Shown: positions 24,079 to 36,100 of the stretch, in pieces
How positions within the stretch are numbered: the first letter of the stretch is position 1
Layout of the letters: the number at the start of each line of letters is the position of its first letter
NCBI GenBank assembly: GCA_949752795.1
Contig: OX457068.1
Location: forward strand, 54,340,516-54,404,515
Length of the DNA: 64,000 bases
DNA from: Hyperoodon ampullatus
Lineage: Eukaryota > Chordata > Mammalia > Artiodactyla > Ziphiidae
Direction of reading: 5' to 3'
Notes under the pieces: generated by a model
What the model was told of the DNA's origin: nothing
The model's input: the letters and a program-made list of their open reading frames with translations, nothing else
Database searches by the model: none
Position numbers and translations under genes: made by a program

Positions 24079-25036
24079 TCTTCTAGAATTGTTCAGTAAC
24101 TTCTTCATCTGTGTCTTTGGTCACTGCTACCAAAGGAAACTAATCTTGTTGATGGCATTGTCATCAGCTGGTTGACAAATGGAGTTTGGTCCATTTTGAA
24201 TTTCAACCATACCATTCAGATGGCTTCTTTGTCACCATCTCTCTGAGGCATCTAGATTCCCACAACATAAACACAAAAAGGTAAATCTGGGCTGCAACCT
24301 GGATGGATTATGAGAGGTGTTGGAGAGAGCTGCTACTCTTGGTATCAACTCACTTCTCAGTTTTCAGGTAGAAGACACACAGAAGACTCCACCTTGGCCC
24401 CATCCACATGGACTAGAGTTGCTGCTGGAAACTTATCCCTCTTTAAATAAATATTTTGCAATAAGGGAGAGAAAAAATCAGTCCTATTAATCTCTTTGTG
24501 CTCAAATGAACCTGGCTAATCATTACAGCCTGTGTGCGTGTGTATGTGTGTGTGTGTAGTTCCAGTTATAAATAGTTATATATTTTGTTTCTTACTAAAG
24601 GGATGGTTGAATAGAACTATCTGGTTTCAAGGATGAGCCTGACTGATTACTGTAATTCATAGGACCTTAATTAGCTGCACAAACCATTAGCTACAATTAG
24701 ACTATTATAAAACACTTGATGTGCTATGTCAACCATCGGGCTTCATTTATTCTTGTGGCAGGGATCAGGAGTGGGGAGGGCAGGCACACTATACTGCCAA
24801 GCATGCTAATAAGAATGATTTTTGATTTAAGATGTTGCCGATAGTGCCTCAAAATTAATCTCAATAGCTGTCTAATTTGTGTCGGTGGATGGTATATTTA
24901 TTGTAAAATGACACCAAAGCTAAATGAGTTACCTGAAGCAGGAGCGTTAATGTCAGTGCCTAGAGATTCAACTCCATATGCTAAGATACCGCGCGACGCT
25001 GGCGCCAAGTGTTCCTGGGGGACCTCATCTGTCTCC
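24079..25036. other. Intergenic stretch, no gene seen
   Basis: No gene or clear repeat. 24533-24559 is a short imperfect (GT)n run. Confidence 0.5.
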
Positions 25037-25051
25037 AAAAGTTCAGCAACC

Positions 25052-25404
25052 GTCCAGCCCCTAGGTTCTTCATGAAATGATGCAGACCTACTAGAGAATG
25101 GACTTGAGGACACGGGGAGGGAGAAGGGTAAGCTGAGACAAAGTGAGAGAGTGGCTTAGACATTTATACACTACCAAACGTAAAATAGATAGCTAGTGGG
25201 AAGCAGCCGCATAGCACAGGGAGATCAACTCGGTGCTTTGTGACCACATAGAGGGATAGGATAGGGAGGGTGGGAGGGAGGGAGGTGCAAGAGGGAAGAG
25301 ATATGGGGATATATGTATATGCATAGCTGATTCACTTTGTTATAAAGCAGAAACTAACACACCATTGTAAAGCAATTATACTCCAATTAAGATGTTAGGG
25401 AAAA
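25052..25404 (+). mobile_element. L1-C: short L1 3' UTR insert with 5' inversion
   Basis: 25081-25404 is L1 3' UTR in sense ('ctactagagaatggacttga', 'gatagctagtgggaagcagc', 'ctgattcactttgttataaa', ending near 'aattaagatgtta'). The bases just before it, 25056-25078 ('agcccctaggttcttcatga'), are the reverse complement of the segment that lies just upstream in other copies (compare 'gaacctaggggcaggg' at 51749). This fits an inverted 5' piece from twin priming. Flanking repeats ttcagcaacc occur at 25042-25051 and 25412-25421. Open frames across it have no meaning. Confidence 0.85.
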
Positions 25405-25421
25405 AAAATGTTTCAGCAACC

Positions 25422-26004
25422 TGACTTCCACTGCATGATATTTAAATAATAATACAGAAAAAAGAGGATGAAATGGATACACACTCTCTAGGACAGGAAA
25501 AGGCAAAGAGAGATGAGAAAAGGAGAGAGAGAGATATGGAGAGAGGAACCTGCAGAGAGGCATTGTTGCAATAAGAGTTTCCTAGGACAAATTTTAGCTC
25601 AAGATAATTATGGAAATGAAGATGATAGCAGAGCACAAGGTGTCCTACAGGAGATTTTCCATTAAAGAAGAAGAAATGAAAGAGACATGAGAGTGGGTAA
25701 TAGTCTCCCAGGAGGCGGAAGGAGAGCAGGAAACATCCTCTTCCACTCAAAGACATATTTCACATTTACAGTGGCTTTGAAACTGCAAATTTCATTCATG
25801 TTCATTAGAGCTTCCCAATAAGGGTGGGAGTCAGCAGTGGCTGTGAGGAAGCTTTGGTACAGAGGACAGGGGAGAATCCCCTATCCACAGTCACGTGGTC
25901 AGTTATGAACACCAGCATGGCTAGAATTCAGATATTCTAAATTGGCGTTTGTATTTTCAGGTAATATTTTGAAGGTGGTTCCCAAAGCTGGCAAAACAAA
26001 AAAC
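25422..26004. other. Intergenic stretch, no gene seen
   Basis: Purine-rich 25440-25550 ('aggagagagagagatatgga'), otherwise unremarkable. The minus-strand open frame 25442-25756 reflects this composition. Confidence 0.5.
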
Positions 26005-26028
26005 AGAAGAAAGGAAGGAAGGAAGAAA

Positions 26029-26092
<64 letters not shown>

Positions 26093-26129
26093 AAAAGAAA
26101 GAAAGAAAAGGGGGAGAAAGAAAGAAAGG
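26005..26129. repeat. (GAAA)n microsatellite in a 125-nt all-purine tract
   Basis: Every base from 26005 to 26129 is A or G. The core, about 26030-26091, is nearly pure GAAA tetranucleotide, bordered by GGAA units and a GGGGG step near 26110-26114. Open frames across it on both strands (26-aa-period K/E or F/L/S runs) are artefacts. Confidence 0.98.
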
Positions 26130-26159
26130 TTATTCTCAGCCTTCCCCAGACTTTCTGGA

Positions 26160-26515
26160 TTAGAAACTTGAAGTGGTAGTGAAGCTGAGGAATTTCTATT
26201 TTCAGCAGTCTCCCCAGATAATCAATTAGATTTGGAAACCACTGCCTAGACCAGTGGTATTTAAACTTGGGCATGTCTTATATTCAGTCTCCATTGGCTG
26301 GACCCTACCCCAAGAATTTCCAACTCAGCAGTTTCTAGAGGTCTGAGAATTTGCATTTCTAATATTGATATATTTCTAGGTAATGCTTAAGCTGCTGGTC
26401 CAAGTACTATGTTTTGTGATGCTCTGAACAATGGCTCCACAGTAGAATCACATGGGAATCTTTTAAAAATCTGATTCCTAGATTGTGTCTCCATTGAATT
26501 AAGTCAAAAACTGGA
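26160..26515. repeat. MER5-like DNA transposon fossils
   Basis: Wording of the non-autonomous hAT element MER5 appears here: 'ttggaaaccactgcctagac', 'ccctaccccaagaatttcca', 'gagaatttgcatttctaat' and 'agtagaatcacatgggaatc'. More than one piece may be present. Diverged and noncoding. Confidence 0.6.
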
Positions 26516-26944
26516 GTGTGCTGACTGAAAATTTAATCTAAGAAAGAAATGGAAAATTTTATTCAAGCCAAACTGAGGATTATAACCTGGTAAGAACATC
26601 TCAGAAAGCTCTGAGAACCGTTCTGCCTGTTAGAAGTCAATGTACAGTTATATAAGTTTTTTGAGAGAGCTATACATTATATATTATTGACAGTTTACAC
26701 AATCCAGATCTAAGCATCATCGTGGCCCCTTATAAGATCAAGAAGGAATGTTATATTTTAAGAAGATGTCTTGTTGATGCTAGAAGAATGTTGTTCTTTA
26801 TGGTTAAGCAGGTATTTCTGCCAGTGGGGGAGGTTAGGTCAATGAATAATGCAGATACTAAATGCACAGTAGTGTGGAAAGAGGAGGCCAAAGGGCAGAG
26901 AAAAAAAATATATTTAATTTTTCTTATCTTGCCATAAAATATGA
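26516..26944. repeat. LTR-like segment between MER5-like pieces, unassigned
   Basis: Wording such as 'ggaaaattttattcaagcca', 'aacatctcagaaagctctga' and 'cagttatataagttttttga' resembles the body of an old mammalian LTR. MER5-like wording stops before it and resumes after it (26945), so it may be an insertion into a MER5 copy. No clean TG...CA ends were found. Confidence 0.35.
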
Positions 26945-27425
26945 ATTTTATTTCCCAAGTGGAACTCAGGTATCTGCATTTTACAGATCTCCCCAGGTGA
27001 TTTCTATGAGCAGCCAGGGCTGAGAAGTGCCTTTGTACCAAACCCTCTTGAATTAGTACAATTCTATTAGCATCTGTCATGGACAAGATATGTGTTGTGT
27101 CTTCTAGGTAACAATCAGTATTACAAATTAGTGCCTAAGTTTAGCTACAGGGATTTTTTTTTCTGATTAATAAGAATGATTTCTTTTGACAGAAAATAAA
27201 ATTGATAGAACACAAAATACCAGGCCCAGACCCTGAACTGACCTATTTGGCCAAAATTATTAGTTTTTTTTTTTTTCTCATACCTTGGTCAATGGAACAC
27301 TTCAGATTATCCCTTGGCAATTCCCAAATGCAGATTCCTAGGCCATGCCTAAATCAGATGAATCAGAATTTGTGACATGTGACCTAGGAGTTTGCATTTG
27401 AAGAAGTTCCCTGAATCACATTTTT
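26945..27425. repeat. MER5-like fossils
   Basis: Two patches: 26945-27030 ('cagatctccccaggtgattt', 'agcagccagggctgagaa') and 27290-27425 ('cacttcagattatcccttgg', 'atgaatcagaatttgtgac', 'tgaagaagttccctgaatca'). The 250 bases between show no clear repeat. Confidence 0.6.
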
Positions 27426-27639
27426 GGTTTAAATGTTAAATAATGTAATTTGATGAAGTCAGAGTCTGAAAACATCTCTTTTTGTACCTTAAAGATGCCA
27501 TTTGTTCAAGTTTATCTTTAAAATACCTTGGCTATTTCTGTCTAAGCTATCCCGAAAGATGTTCTCATTTTTTATGAATCATGGACCTTATGAATAATTC
27601 CAGATGGAGTTTCTTATTGCCATATGTTACAGAGTATTC

Positions 27640-28140
27640 ACTGGGATCAGGTGAGCTGCCATAATAAAGAAACCCCAAAATGCATAATAATTTGAACACA
27701 ATAACAATAACAATAGCATGAAGTTTTCCCCATTGATGATTCAGTAACCAAGCCTCCTTACCTTTTATGGCATCACCATCCCCCTAGGACTTCTGTATTA
27801 TCTTCCTCCAGAAGAAAAGAGGGCAAGAGAGCAAAGGGCATGGACGGCCACACCCACTTACAAGCCTTGACCCAGAAATGGTAACAACACTCTGCTCATA
27901 TTCCACAGGCCAGAATTGAATCACAGACCACACTCAACTACAGTAGGGGACAGGAAATGCCATGTCACACTGTCCAAGAGGATGAGAAAAGAGGATTTTG
28001 ATGAACAACTTTCAGTTGTGGCCCCAGTCAGCCGCTCAGAAGGTGTCATATGAAGTTGGAGAGAATGAGGCAAACACATTGAAAGAGACTAAGGAAAAAG
28101 TGGGAAAGAGAGAGAAATAACTCAGACACAATCTTTTAAC
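27640..28140 (+). repeat. Degenerate interspersed repeat, unassigned
   Basis: Wording such as 'gagctgccataataaagaaa', 'atcttcctccagaagaaaag' and 'ctacagtaggggacaggaaa' points to an old mammalian repeat possibly related to 13940-14290. I cannot name it with confidence. Confidence 0.35.
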
Positions 28141-28899
28141 CCCTAGAAACAGTCATGACTGAAGGATCTACCTCAAACTTCACAGTCACATGAACCATAT
28201 TCCTCTGTTCATGTAAGCTAGGTTGCATTACTTTTTCATCAGCAAAATGACAACTGATGAAGTAGGGGAAATAAACATTTAGTTTTCTGGGAAGGAGACA
28301 CAGAATATGTCAGTGATATAAAATAATAGTCAATTATTTAAAGTTTCCTTTACTGTCATTCTTCTGCTAATTATGATTGATGCTCATTATGACAAGACTG
28401 CTGACTAAACAGTAAAGTCTCTTGGAAATCTGTGTCAATGTAAAGTTAAAATTTCCTTCACATTTGCTGAGGCCGGGAGAAGATAAGCCTGAAGTCGAGA
28501 TGAAGATGTCCTGAATCTCTGGGATCCCACACACAGCTCTGGTCACAGTACTCAAAATAAATGTAGCATAACTAGAAAGATTTCAAGAAAATGACAAGAA
28601 GATGATTAAGAGGAGTTTGAGGGAATCATTACTTGATGATGACTGAGATATGTAAGGAATAGTTAAATAGAAAAGAGAGAGACATATGGAAAAGGGAAGT
28701 ATGTTTGGAGGCCATAACATTGTGAAAGGAATGCCCAGAAGTTCACCTACAATTTGAAAGCACTTAACTGACAACACCACATGCCAGGAACCAAGCTAGT
28801 GCCAGTGGATGCACTGAGGACTCCACTGTGGGCCCGGGACTCAAACCCTCCCATTTCCCAGGGAAAATTTCAGAGCACGGAGCTTTGATGATTTTTCAG
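28141..28899. other. Intergenic stretch, no gene seen
   Basis: No gene or clear repeat recognised. Confidence 0.45.
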
Positions 28900-29030
28900 A
28901 CATTTGGGCCAGAATTTGAAATCTAGCTCTACCTCCTGCCGGTTAACAAATTTAAGAAAGTTTTTAAAGTGGCATGAGAAGATTTTTTTTTTTCATTTGT
29001 AAAATGGGAATAAAAGTAAACATGTCAAAT
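28900..29030 (+). repeat. Possible MIR SINE fossil
   Basis: MIR-like order: 'gaatttgaaatctagctcta', 'aaatttaagaaagtttttaa', 'tttcatttgtaaaatgggaa', 'taaaagtaaac'. Confidence 0.5.
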
Positions 29031-31639
29031 GGGACATGACTCAAACAGTGTTATGAATGTTGATCTTTACAATAGGATTAAATTTTATTATAAGGATGAC
29101 AGTAACCCTTGAAGCTTGAGATTTGTTTTATATAAACAGACCTCATTAAGCAAAGGTTGAGATAAACTGATGATAGGTGTTGCTCTGAATGACGGATGAG
29201 AAGGCAGGCAAAATATCAATGTCACTTTTCACATTATATAAATGGATGGATTCTTAAGAAAACAATTTGTCTTGTCCTATCATAACACTTTAATGATGAT
29301 CCTGATAAAAGACAGAATTTGGGGAAAATAGTCAATATGACCTATAAAAAAATTTAGGTTTTAATAATGTGTTGATAAAGCGTAAGCATTTATAAACTTC
29401 ATTAAACTCTATTCAGGTCCCTTTTGTCTCAAGCTATTAAAAAAATAAAAATAAAAATAAAAAACTGTGATAGAGGTCAGAGTGGACTGGTCCTCTGATG
29501 CCTGTTAACCTCAGTAGGTCCAGTGAAGACCCATGTGATTTTTCAATAGGGATGTATTTCTTCTAATTCAATTCACTTCATAGATATATTAGGCATGATC
29601 TGCCTCTTTCTCTCTGAACGTATTTTGTTACATCATTTTATAAGTAGCAAGTATTTACAGTTAATAAATCTAATATATGTATATATATTTAGATTTACAT
29701 ATTAACAAAAAAAACTAATATATGTGAAATATGAATTATATTCTAACCTTTGTTTAATCAATATACCCAATAGTAGTAAAAACCATCACTGGAAATGCAA
29801 TTATGGGATTGGCACATTAGCTTGGTTTTGGAGGATTTCTATGCTATGTAATAGTGGGAGAGCCCCCTGGCCATGCATCCTCTGAAAACAGTTTTCATGA
29901 AAAGATTCCAAAGAGAGAGTTAGGGGAATAAACTGAATTGACAGAAATAAAATATATTTGATTACCTTGATCATTATATATGGAGATGAATATGAGTTTT
30001 AGACACAGAATTGTTGCTAGGATGGAATAGGAAAGTACTTTTGAGGAGATAACCCAAAGAAATCAAAACTAGAAAAGACTTTTGAGGTTATCCAGTCAGC
30101 TACCCTATTTCACAAACGGAGAGAAAAACGGAGGTCTAGAAAGAACACTTAGCAGCTCTAAGCCTCATTTCCTGAGGGGCCAAACAACACAGTAACTTAA
30201 CACTGAAGTTAGTGAGGATCAGAAATGGGAGAGTGACTTAGACACGCCACCTCCATTTATATATGTAGTGGAAGAAGTTTCTAGATCTTCTAACCCTTAC
30301 ATTGACCAGTTTTTTATAAGTATCACAGAAGTTTAGTGATTCTTATATTAATCAAAAGTAATATATGCAAATCATAATTTATAAAACATAATGTGTAATT
30401 GTTTTACAAATTGGCACATGAAAATTTCTTTAAATAGCAAAGTGACTTCATGTATGCAGAAAATTTGGTAACACAAATCCTTTTAGTAATATAGTAATTC
30501 TGTAAAATTTAGATAATCTCAGGGATGTGGGAAGAAATTTATATTCTGTGAGGCAAACAAGAAGAAATTCATGATACAAAATTGTCACTTGCTTGCTAAT
30601 CTTTTAAGTATGAAAGTCACCATACTTAAAGAAATCTCAATTCTATAATATTTCCTTTCTCTTCTAACTTTCCTAAATGAAAAAAACACTAAACAAGATA
30701 GTGGAACATGTCAAATCAGCCTTAATTTTTGGCCTCTGCTCAGTAATGATGGTACCACTCTATAATTACAGCTAAGAACATAAACCCAACTTCAAGAGAT
30801 AACATTTAAAAATGATATTCCACTGGAAGAGGCCATCTCCACTGTAAATTCAGGTTTACCGAAGGCCACCCCAAAACCATCACACGACGTGGGAGCCTCT
30901 GTTGATGAACTACAGAGATGTTGCCAAAGATGGGGAATTACCGGGTTCCTTCTGTGTAGAGACATTCAATCTGCCAATTTTAAGTTCTAATACCTGCAAC
31001 CTCTGAGCAATGGAAGGGCAGGTAAAAAAGCTATGGGAGGAAAATACTGACATTCTTTGTTTGCAAGACTGAGCTCAATCCTCCTAAGTTCTTTTCATGC
31101 AATATTTTTACTCCTTATTCTGAAAGAAAAAAAAAATCCCTTGGATCCAAATTTATCACATCAAAATAAAAAATGTAAAAGATCAGTATAAAACATTTAA
31201 GAGCAACAGTTAATAATGTATATGATAACATATTGCACTAATATATTGACAAATGTGGCAATAAATTATTAATGTGATTATACATCATCAAATATACCAG
31301 CCATTCATCCTCTCTTCTGTTCCAGTTTAAAAACAAAGCAAATCCTAAGACTATAAAGCAGAGATAGACTCTCCAAGTGCGATTCTGATTAAACACATCT
31401 CTGAGAAACTCTTCCCACAAACCCCTAAGGAGGCAGGTTGTCAGTTTGATTATGACAAAGTGCCTTTAGGAATGGTGACAAAAGACACAAGGAAATGACT
31501 TCTCTATTTCAATTCAAATCTCAAAATCAGATCTGGTCAAGTTGGGGCAAAGCTGAGATGTCAGTAAAGTTTGTTTTTCACAGCCCTCTTATCTCTATTT
31601 AGGGCCTATTTTCTCCATCCCTAGGGTCATAGTACACCA
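29031..31639. other. Intergenic stretch with one weak MIR/L2-like trace
   Basis: No gene recognised. 29440-29463 is a short (AAAAT)n run. 30070-30180 has MIR/L2-like wording ('gaggttatccagtcagctac', 'ccctatttcacaaacggaga') too weak to call firmly. Confidence 0.45.
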
Positions 31640-32045
31640 TGATCAGTTTTGTGTATCAACTTAGCTAGGCTATGGACCCATTACACACCAAACATTAATC
31701 TAGATGTTGCTGTGAAAGTAACTGAAGATAAAGTTCATCCTCAGCTGACTTTAAGTAGGAGAGATTGTCCTAGATAATCTGGGTGGGCATGATTCTATCA
31801 GTTGTAGGACCTTAAGTGCAGAAATGAAGTTCCCTGAAAAAAAAGGAGAAATTTTGCCAGTTTTCTGCAGCTTCAGCTCATGCTTGAGAGTTCCAGCCTG
31901 CCCTTCCTGACACCCTGCACTACTGATTTGATGTTGGCCTAGCCATTCCCCATAATCGCATAAACCAATTCCTTGTAATAAATCTCTAATGTATATCTCC
32001 TATTGATTCTTGCTCTGGTTGAACTTTCTGGATACACAATATTTC
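31640..32045 (+). repeat. Old interspersed repeat, unassigned
   Basis: A coherent mammalian repeat pattern: 'tgtgtatcaacttagctagg', 'tctagatgttgctgtgaaag', 'tctgggtgggcatgattcta', 'cataaaccaattccttgtaa', 'taaatctctaatgtatatct'. I know the pattern as a recurrent repeat but cannot name the family with certainty. Confidence 0.6.
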
Positions 32046-32464
32046 CAAGGCCCTTTGTTACCCTTAACTGCCCCCAAAACTTCAATTAGCAGGAAATAAT
32101 TTATTCTCAGTTATGTTGATATCTGAGCATTTTATGAAATCAAAACTTTGTCCTGTACAAAATATAATTGCAAGCATTCATCATTCTTCATAGGTGAAGG
32201 AAAGAAGGAGCAAAGCATTACATCATTCTACCTCCAATTTATGTAATATAAGCAGCCCTAAATTTTTTTTATAGGTCAGCCTAGACTTAAAATCATACTT
32301 TGAAAGGAAATGCCAATTTTCTTTTTTTTTACTTTTTTTCCCCCTGGGATTGTATTCTTACAGAGGTACATAATTGAGGGCTCTGGAACATATAATGTTA
32401 TTTGGATTTTTTTATTATATATTCCTTTAGGAGAATGGCAATGTACTGATGACCATTGACCTAT
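32046..32464. other. Intergenic stretch, no gene seen
   Basis: No gene or clear repeat. Confidence 0.45.
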
Positions 32465-32480
32465 AAAAAAATCTATGTTG

Positions 32481-32712
32481 GGGCTTGCCTTGTGGTGCAG
32501 TGGTTGGGAGTCCGTCTGCCAATGCAGGGGACATGGGTTTGAGCCCTGGCCCGGGTGAATCCCACATGCCGTAGAGCGGCTGGGCCCGTGTGCCACAACT
32601 ACTGAAGCCTGCATGCCATGCTCCGCAATAGGAGAGGCCACTGCAATGGGGAGCCCACACACCACAACGAAGACCCAACGCAGCCAAAATTAAAAAAATA
32701 TAAAATACATTT
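32481..32712 (+). mobile_element. CHR-type SINE, older copy
   Basis: Sense SINE with a mutated head ('gggcttgccttgtggtgcag'), B-box region 'atgggtttgagccctggccc', and an extended 3' part ('acaacgaagacccaacgcag') as in the longer CHR variant, ending in an A-rich tail. Flanking repeats aaaaaatctatgttg at about 32466-32480 and 32713-32727 are identical over 15 bp. Minus-strand open frames across it are SINE frames. Confidence 0.92.
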
Positions 32713-33110
32713 AAAAAATCTATGTTGAATCATATAAACTATAAAAATAATAAAGCAATAAATAGTATGTAGTCTGTTTTTAAGATATAGGTTAGAATAA
32801 TTTCCAGGCTTTCCTTTTTTTATTTTTATTTTTTATTGGGCTATAATTGTTTTACAATGTTGTATTAGTTTCTACTGTACAGCAAAGAGAAGTAAAGTTC
32901 CCTGTACTATACAGCAGGTTCTTAAGAGTTATCTATTTTATACATATTAGTGTATATATGTCAATGCCAGTCTCCCAGTTCATCCCACTCCTCACACTCC
33001 ACCCCCTACCCCCTTGGTATCCATACATTTGTTCTCTACATCTATGTGTCTATTTATGCCTTGCAAACCGGTTCATCTGTACCACTTTTCTAGATTTCAC
33101 ATATATGCAT

Positions 33111-36100
33111 TTATATATGATATTTGTTTTTCTCTTTCTGACTTACTTCACTCTGAATGACAGACTCTACATCCATCCATGTCTCAACAAATGACCCAAT
33201 TTCGTTCCTTTCTATGGCTGAGTAATATTCCATTGTGTATATGTACCACAACATCTTTATCCATTCCTCTGTTGATGGGCATTTAGGTTGCTTCCATGAC
33301 CTGGCTATTGTAAATAGTGCTGCAATGAACATTGGGGTGCATGTGTCTTTTTGAATTATGGCTTTCTCTGGGTATATGCCCAGTAATGGGATTGCTGGGT
33401 CATATGGTAATTCAATTTGTAGTTTTTTAAGGACGCTCCATACTGTTCTCCATAGTGGCTGTATCAATTTACATTCCTAACAACAGTGCAACAGGGTTCT
33501 CTTTTCTCCACACTATCTCCAGCATTTATTGTTTGTAAATTTTCTGAAGATGCCCATTCTAACTGGTGTGAGGTGATAACTCATTGTAGTTTTGATTGTT
33601 ATTTCTCTAATTATTAGTGATGTTGTGTATCCTTTCATGTGTCTCTTGGTCATCTGTATGTCTTCTTTGGAGAAATGTCTATTTAGGCCTTTCCATTTTT
33701 TGATTTTTTTTTAATATTGAACTGCATGAGCTGTGTATATATTTTTGAGATTAATACTTTGACAGTTGCTTCATTTGCAAACATTTTCTCCAATTCTCAG
33801 TGTTGTCTTTTAGCCTTGTTTATAGTTTTTTGTTTTTTTTTTTTTTTTCTGTGCAAAACATTTTAAGTTTCATTAGGTCCCATTTGTTTATTTTTGTTTT
33901 TATTTCTATTACTCTTAGGAGGTGGGCCAAAAAAGATCTTGCTATGATTTCTGTCAAAGAGTGTTATTCCTATGTTTTCCTCTAAGAGTTTTAGAGTGTC
34001 CAGTCTTATATTTAGGTCTCTAATCCATTTTGAGTTTATTTTTGTGTATGGTGTTAGGGAGTGTTCTAATTTTATTCTTTTATGTGTAGCTGTCCAGTTT
34101 TCCCAGCACCACTTATTCAAGAGACTGTCTTTTCTCCATTGTATATCATTGCCTCCATTGTCATAGATTAATTGACCATAGGTGTGTGGGTTTATCTCTG
34201 GGCTTTCTATCCTGTTCCATTGATCTATATTTCTGTTTTTGTGCCAGTAACATATTGCCAGTATTGATTATTGTAGCTTTGTAGTATAGTCTGAAGTCAG
34301 GGAGTCTGATTCCTCCAGCTCCACTTTTTTCAAGATTGCTTTGGATATTCAGTCTTGGTTTCCATATAAATTTTAAGACTTTTTGTTCTGATTCTGTAAA
34401 ATGCCATTGGTAATTTGATAGGTATTGCATTGGATCTGTAGATTGCTTTGAGAAGTATAGTCATTTTCACAATATAAATTCTTCCAATCCAAGAACATGG
34501 TGTATCTCTGCATCTGTTGTGTCATCTTTGATTTCTTTCATCAATGTCTTATAGTTTACTGAGTGCAGGTCTTTTACCTACTTAGGTAGGTTTATTCCTA
34601 GGTGATTTATTCTTCTTCTTTTTTTTTTTTTTTTGCTGTACGCGGGCCTCTCACTGTTGTGGCCTCTCCCGTTGTGGAGTACAGGCTCCGGACACACAGG
34701 CTCAGCAGCTATGGCTCACAGGCCCAGCCGCCCCACCGCATGTGGGATCTTCCCAGACTGGTGCACAAACCTGTGTCCCCTGCATCGGCAGGCGGACTCT
34801 CAACCACTGCGCCACCAGGGAACCCCTTATTCTTTTTAATGCAATGTGAATGGGATAGTTTCCTGAATTTCTCTTTCTGATTTTTCATTGTTAGTGTATA
34901 GGAATGCAAGAGATTTCTGTGCATGAATTTTATATCCTGCAGCTTTACCAAATTCACTGATTAGCTTTAGTAGATTTCTGGTGACATCTTTAAGATTTTC
35001 TAAATATAGTATCATGTCATCTGCAAACAGTGACAGTTTTAGTTCTCTTTTCCAATTTGTATTCCTTTCATTTATTTTTCTGCTCTTAATGTCATGGCTA
35101 GGGCTTCCAAACTAAGTTGAAAAATAGTGGTGAGAGTGGACATCCTTGTCTTGTTCCTGAACTTAGAGGAAATGTTTTCAGTTTTCTCCATTGAGAATGA
35201 TATTGGCTGTGGGTTTTTCATATATGGCCTTTATTATGTTGAGGTAGTTTCCCTCAATGTCCACTTTCTGGAGAATTTTTATCATAAATGGCTATGAATT
35301 TTGTCAAACATTTTTTTTGCATCTATTGAGATGATTATATGTTTTTTATTCTTCAGTTTGTTAATATGGTGTATCATGTTGATTGATTTGTGTATATTGA
35401 AGAATCCTTGCATTGCTGGAATAAATCCCATTTGATCATGGTGTATGATCCTTTTAATGTGCTGTTGGATTCTGTTTGCTAGTATTTTGTTGAGGACTTT
35501 TGCATCTATATTCATCAGTGATATTGGTCTGCAATTTTCTTTTTTTTTTTAGTACCTTTGTCTGTTTTTGGTATCAGAGTGATGGTGGCCTCATAGAATG
35601 AGTTTGGGAGTATTCCTCCTTCTGTTATATTTTGGAAAAGTTTGAGATGGGTAAGTATTAGCTCTTCTCTAAATGTTTGATAGAATTCACCTGTGAAGCT
35701 ATCTCGTCCTGGACCTTTGTTAGTTGTAAGATTTTTAATCACGGTTTCAATTTCATTACTTTTGATATTTCTATTCATATTTCTTCCTGGTTCAGTCTTG
35801 GAAGGTTATACCTTTCTAAGAATTTGTCCATTTCTTCCAGGTTGTCCATTTTATTGGCATAGAGTTGCTTATAGTAGTCTCTTATGATGTATTTCTGAGG
35901 TGTCCATTGTAACTTCTCCTTTTTCATTTTTAATTTTATTGATTTTAGTCCTTTCCCTCTTCTTATTGAGGAGTTTGGCTAAAGGTTTATTAATTTTGTT
36001 TATCTTCTCAAAGAACCAGCTTTTAGTTTTATTGATCTTTCTACTGTTTTTTTGTTTGTTTGTTTCTGTTTCATTTATTTCTGCTCTGATCTTTATGATT

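Noticed and set aside
25942..26274. Lysine/glutamate-rich and phenylalanine/serine-rich open frames
   Set aside because: Translations of the (GAAA)n microsatellite.
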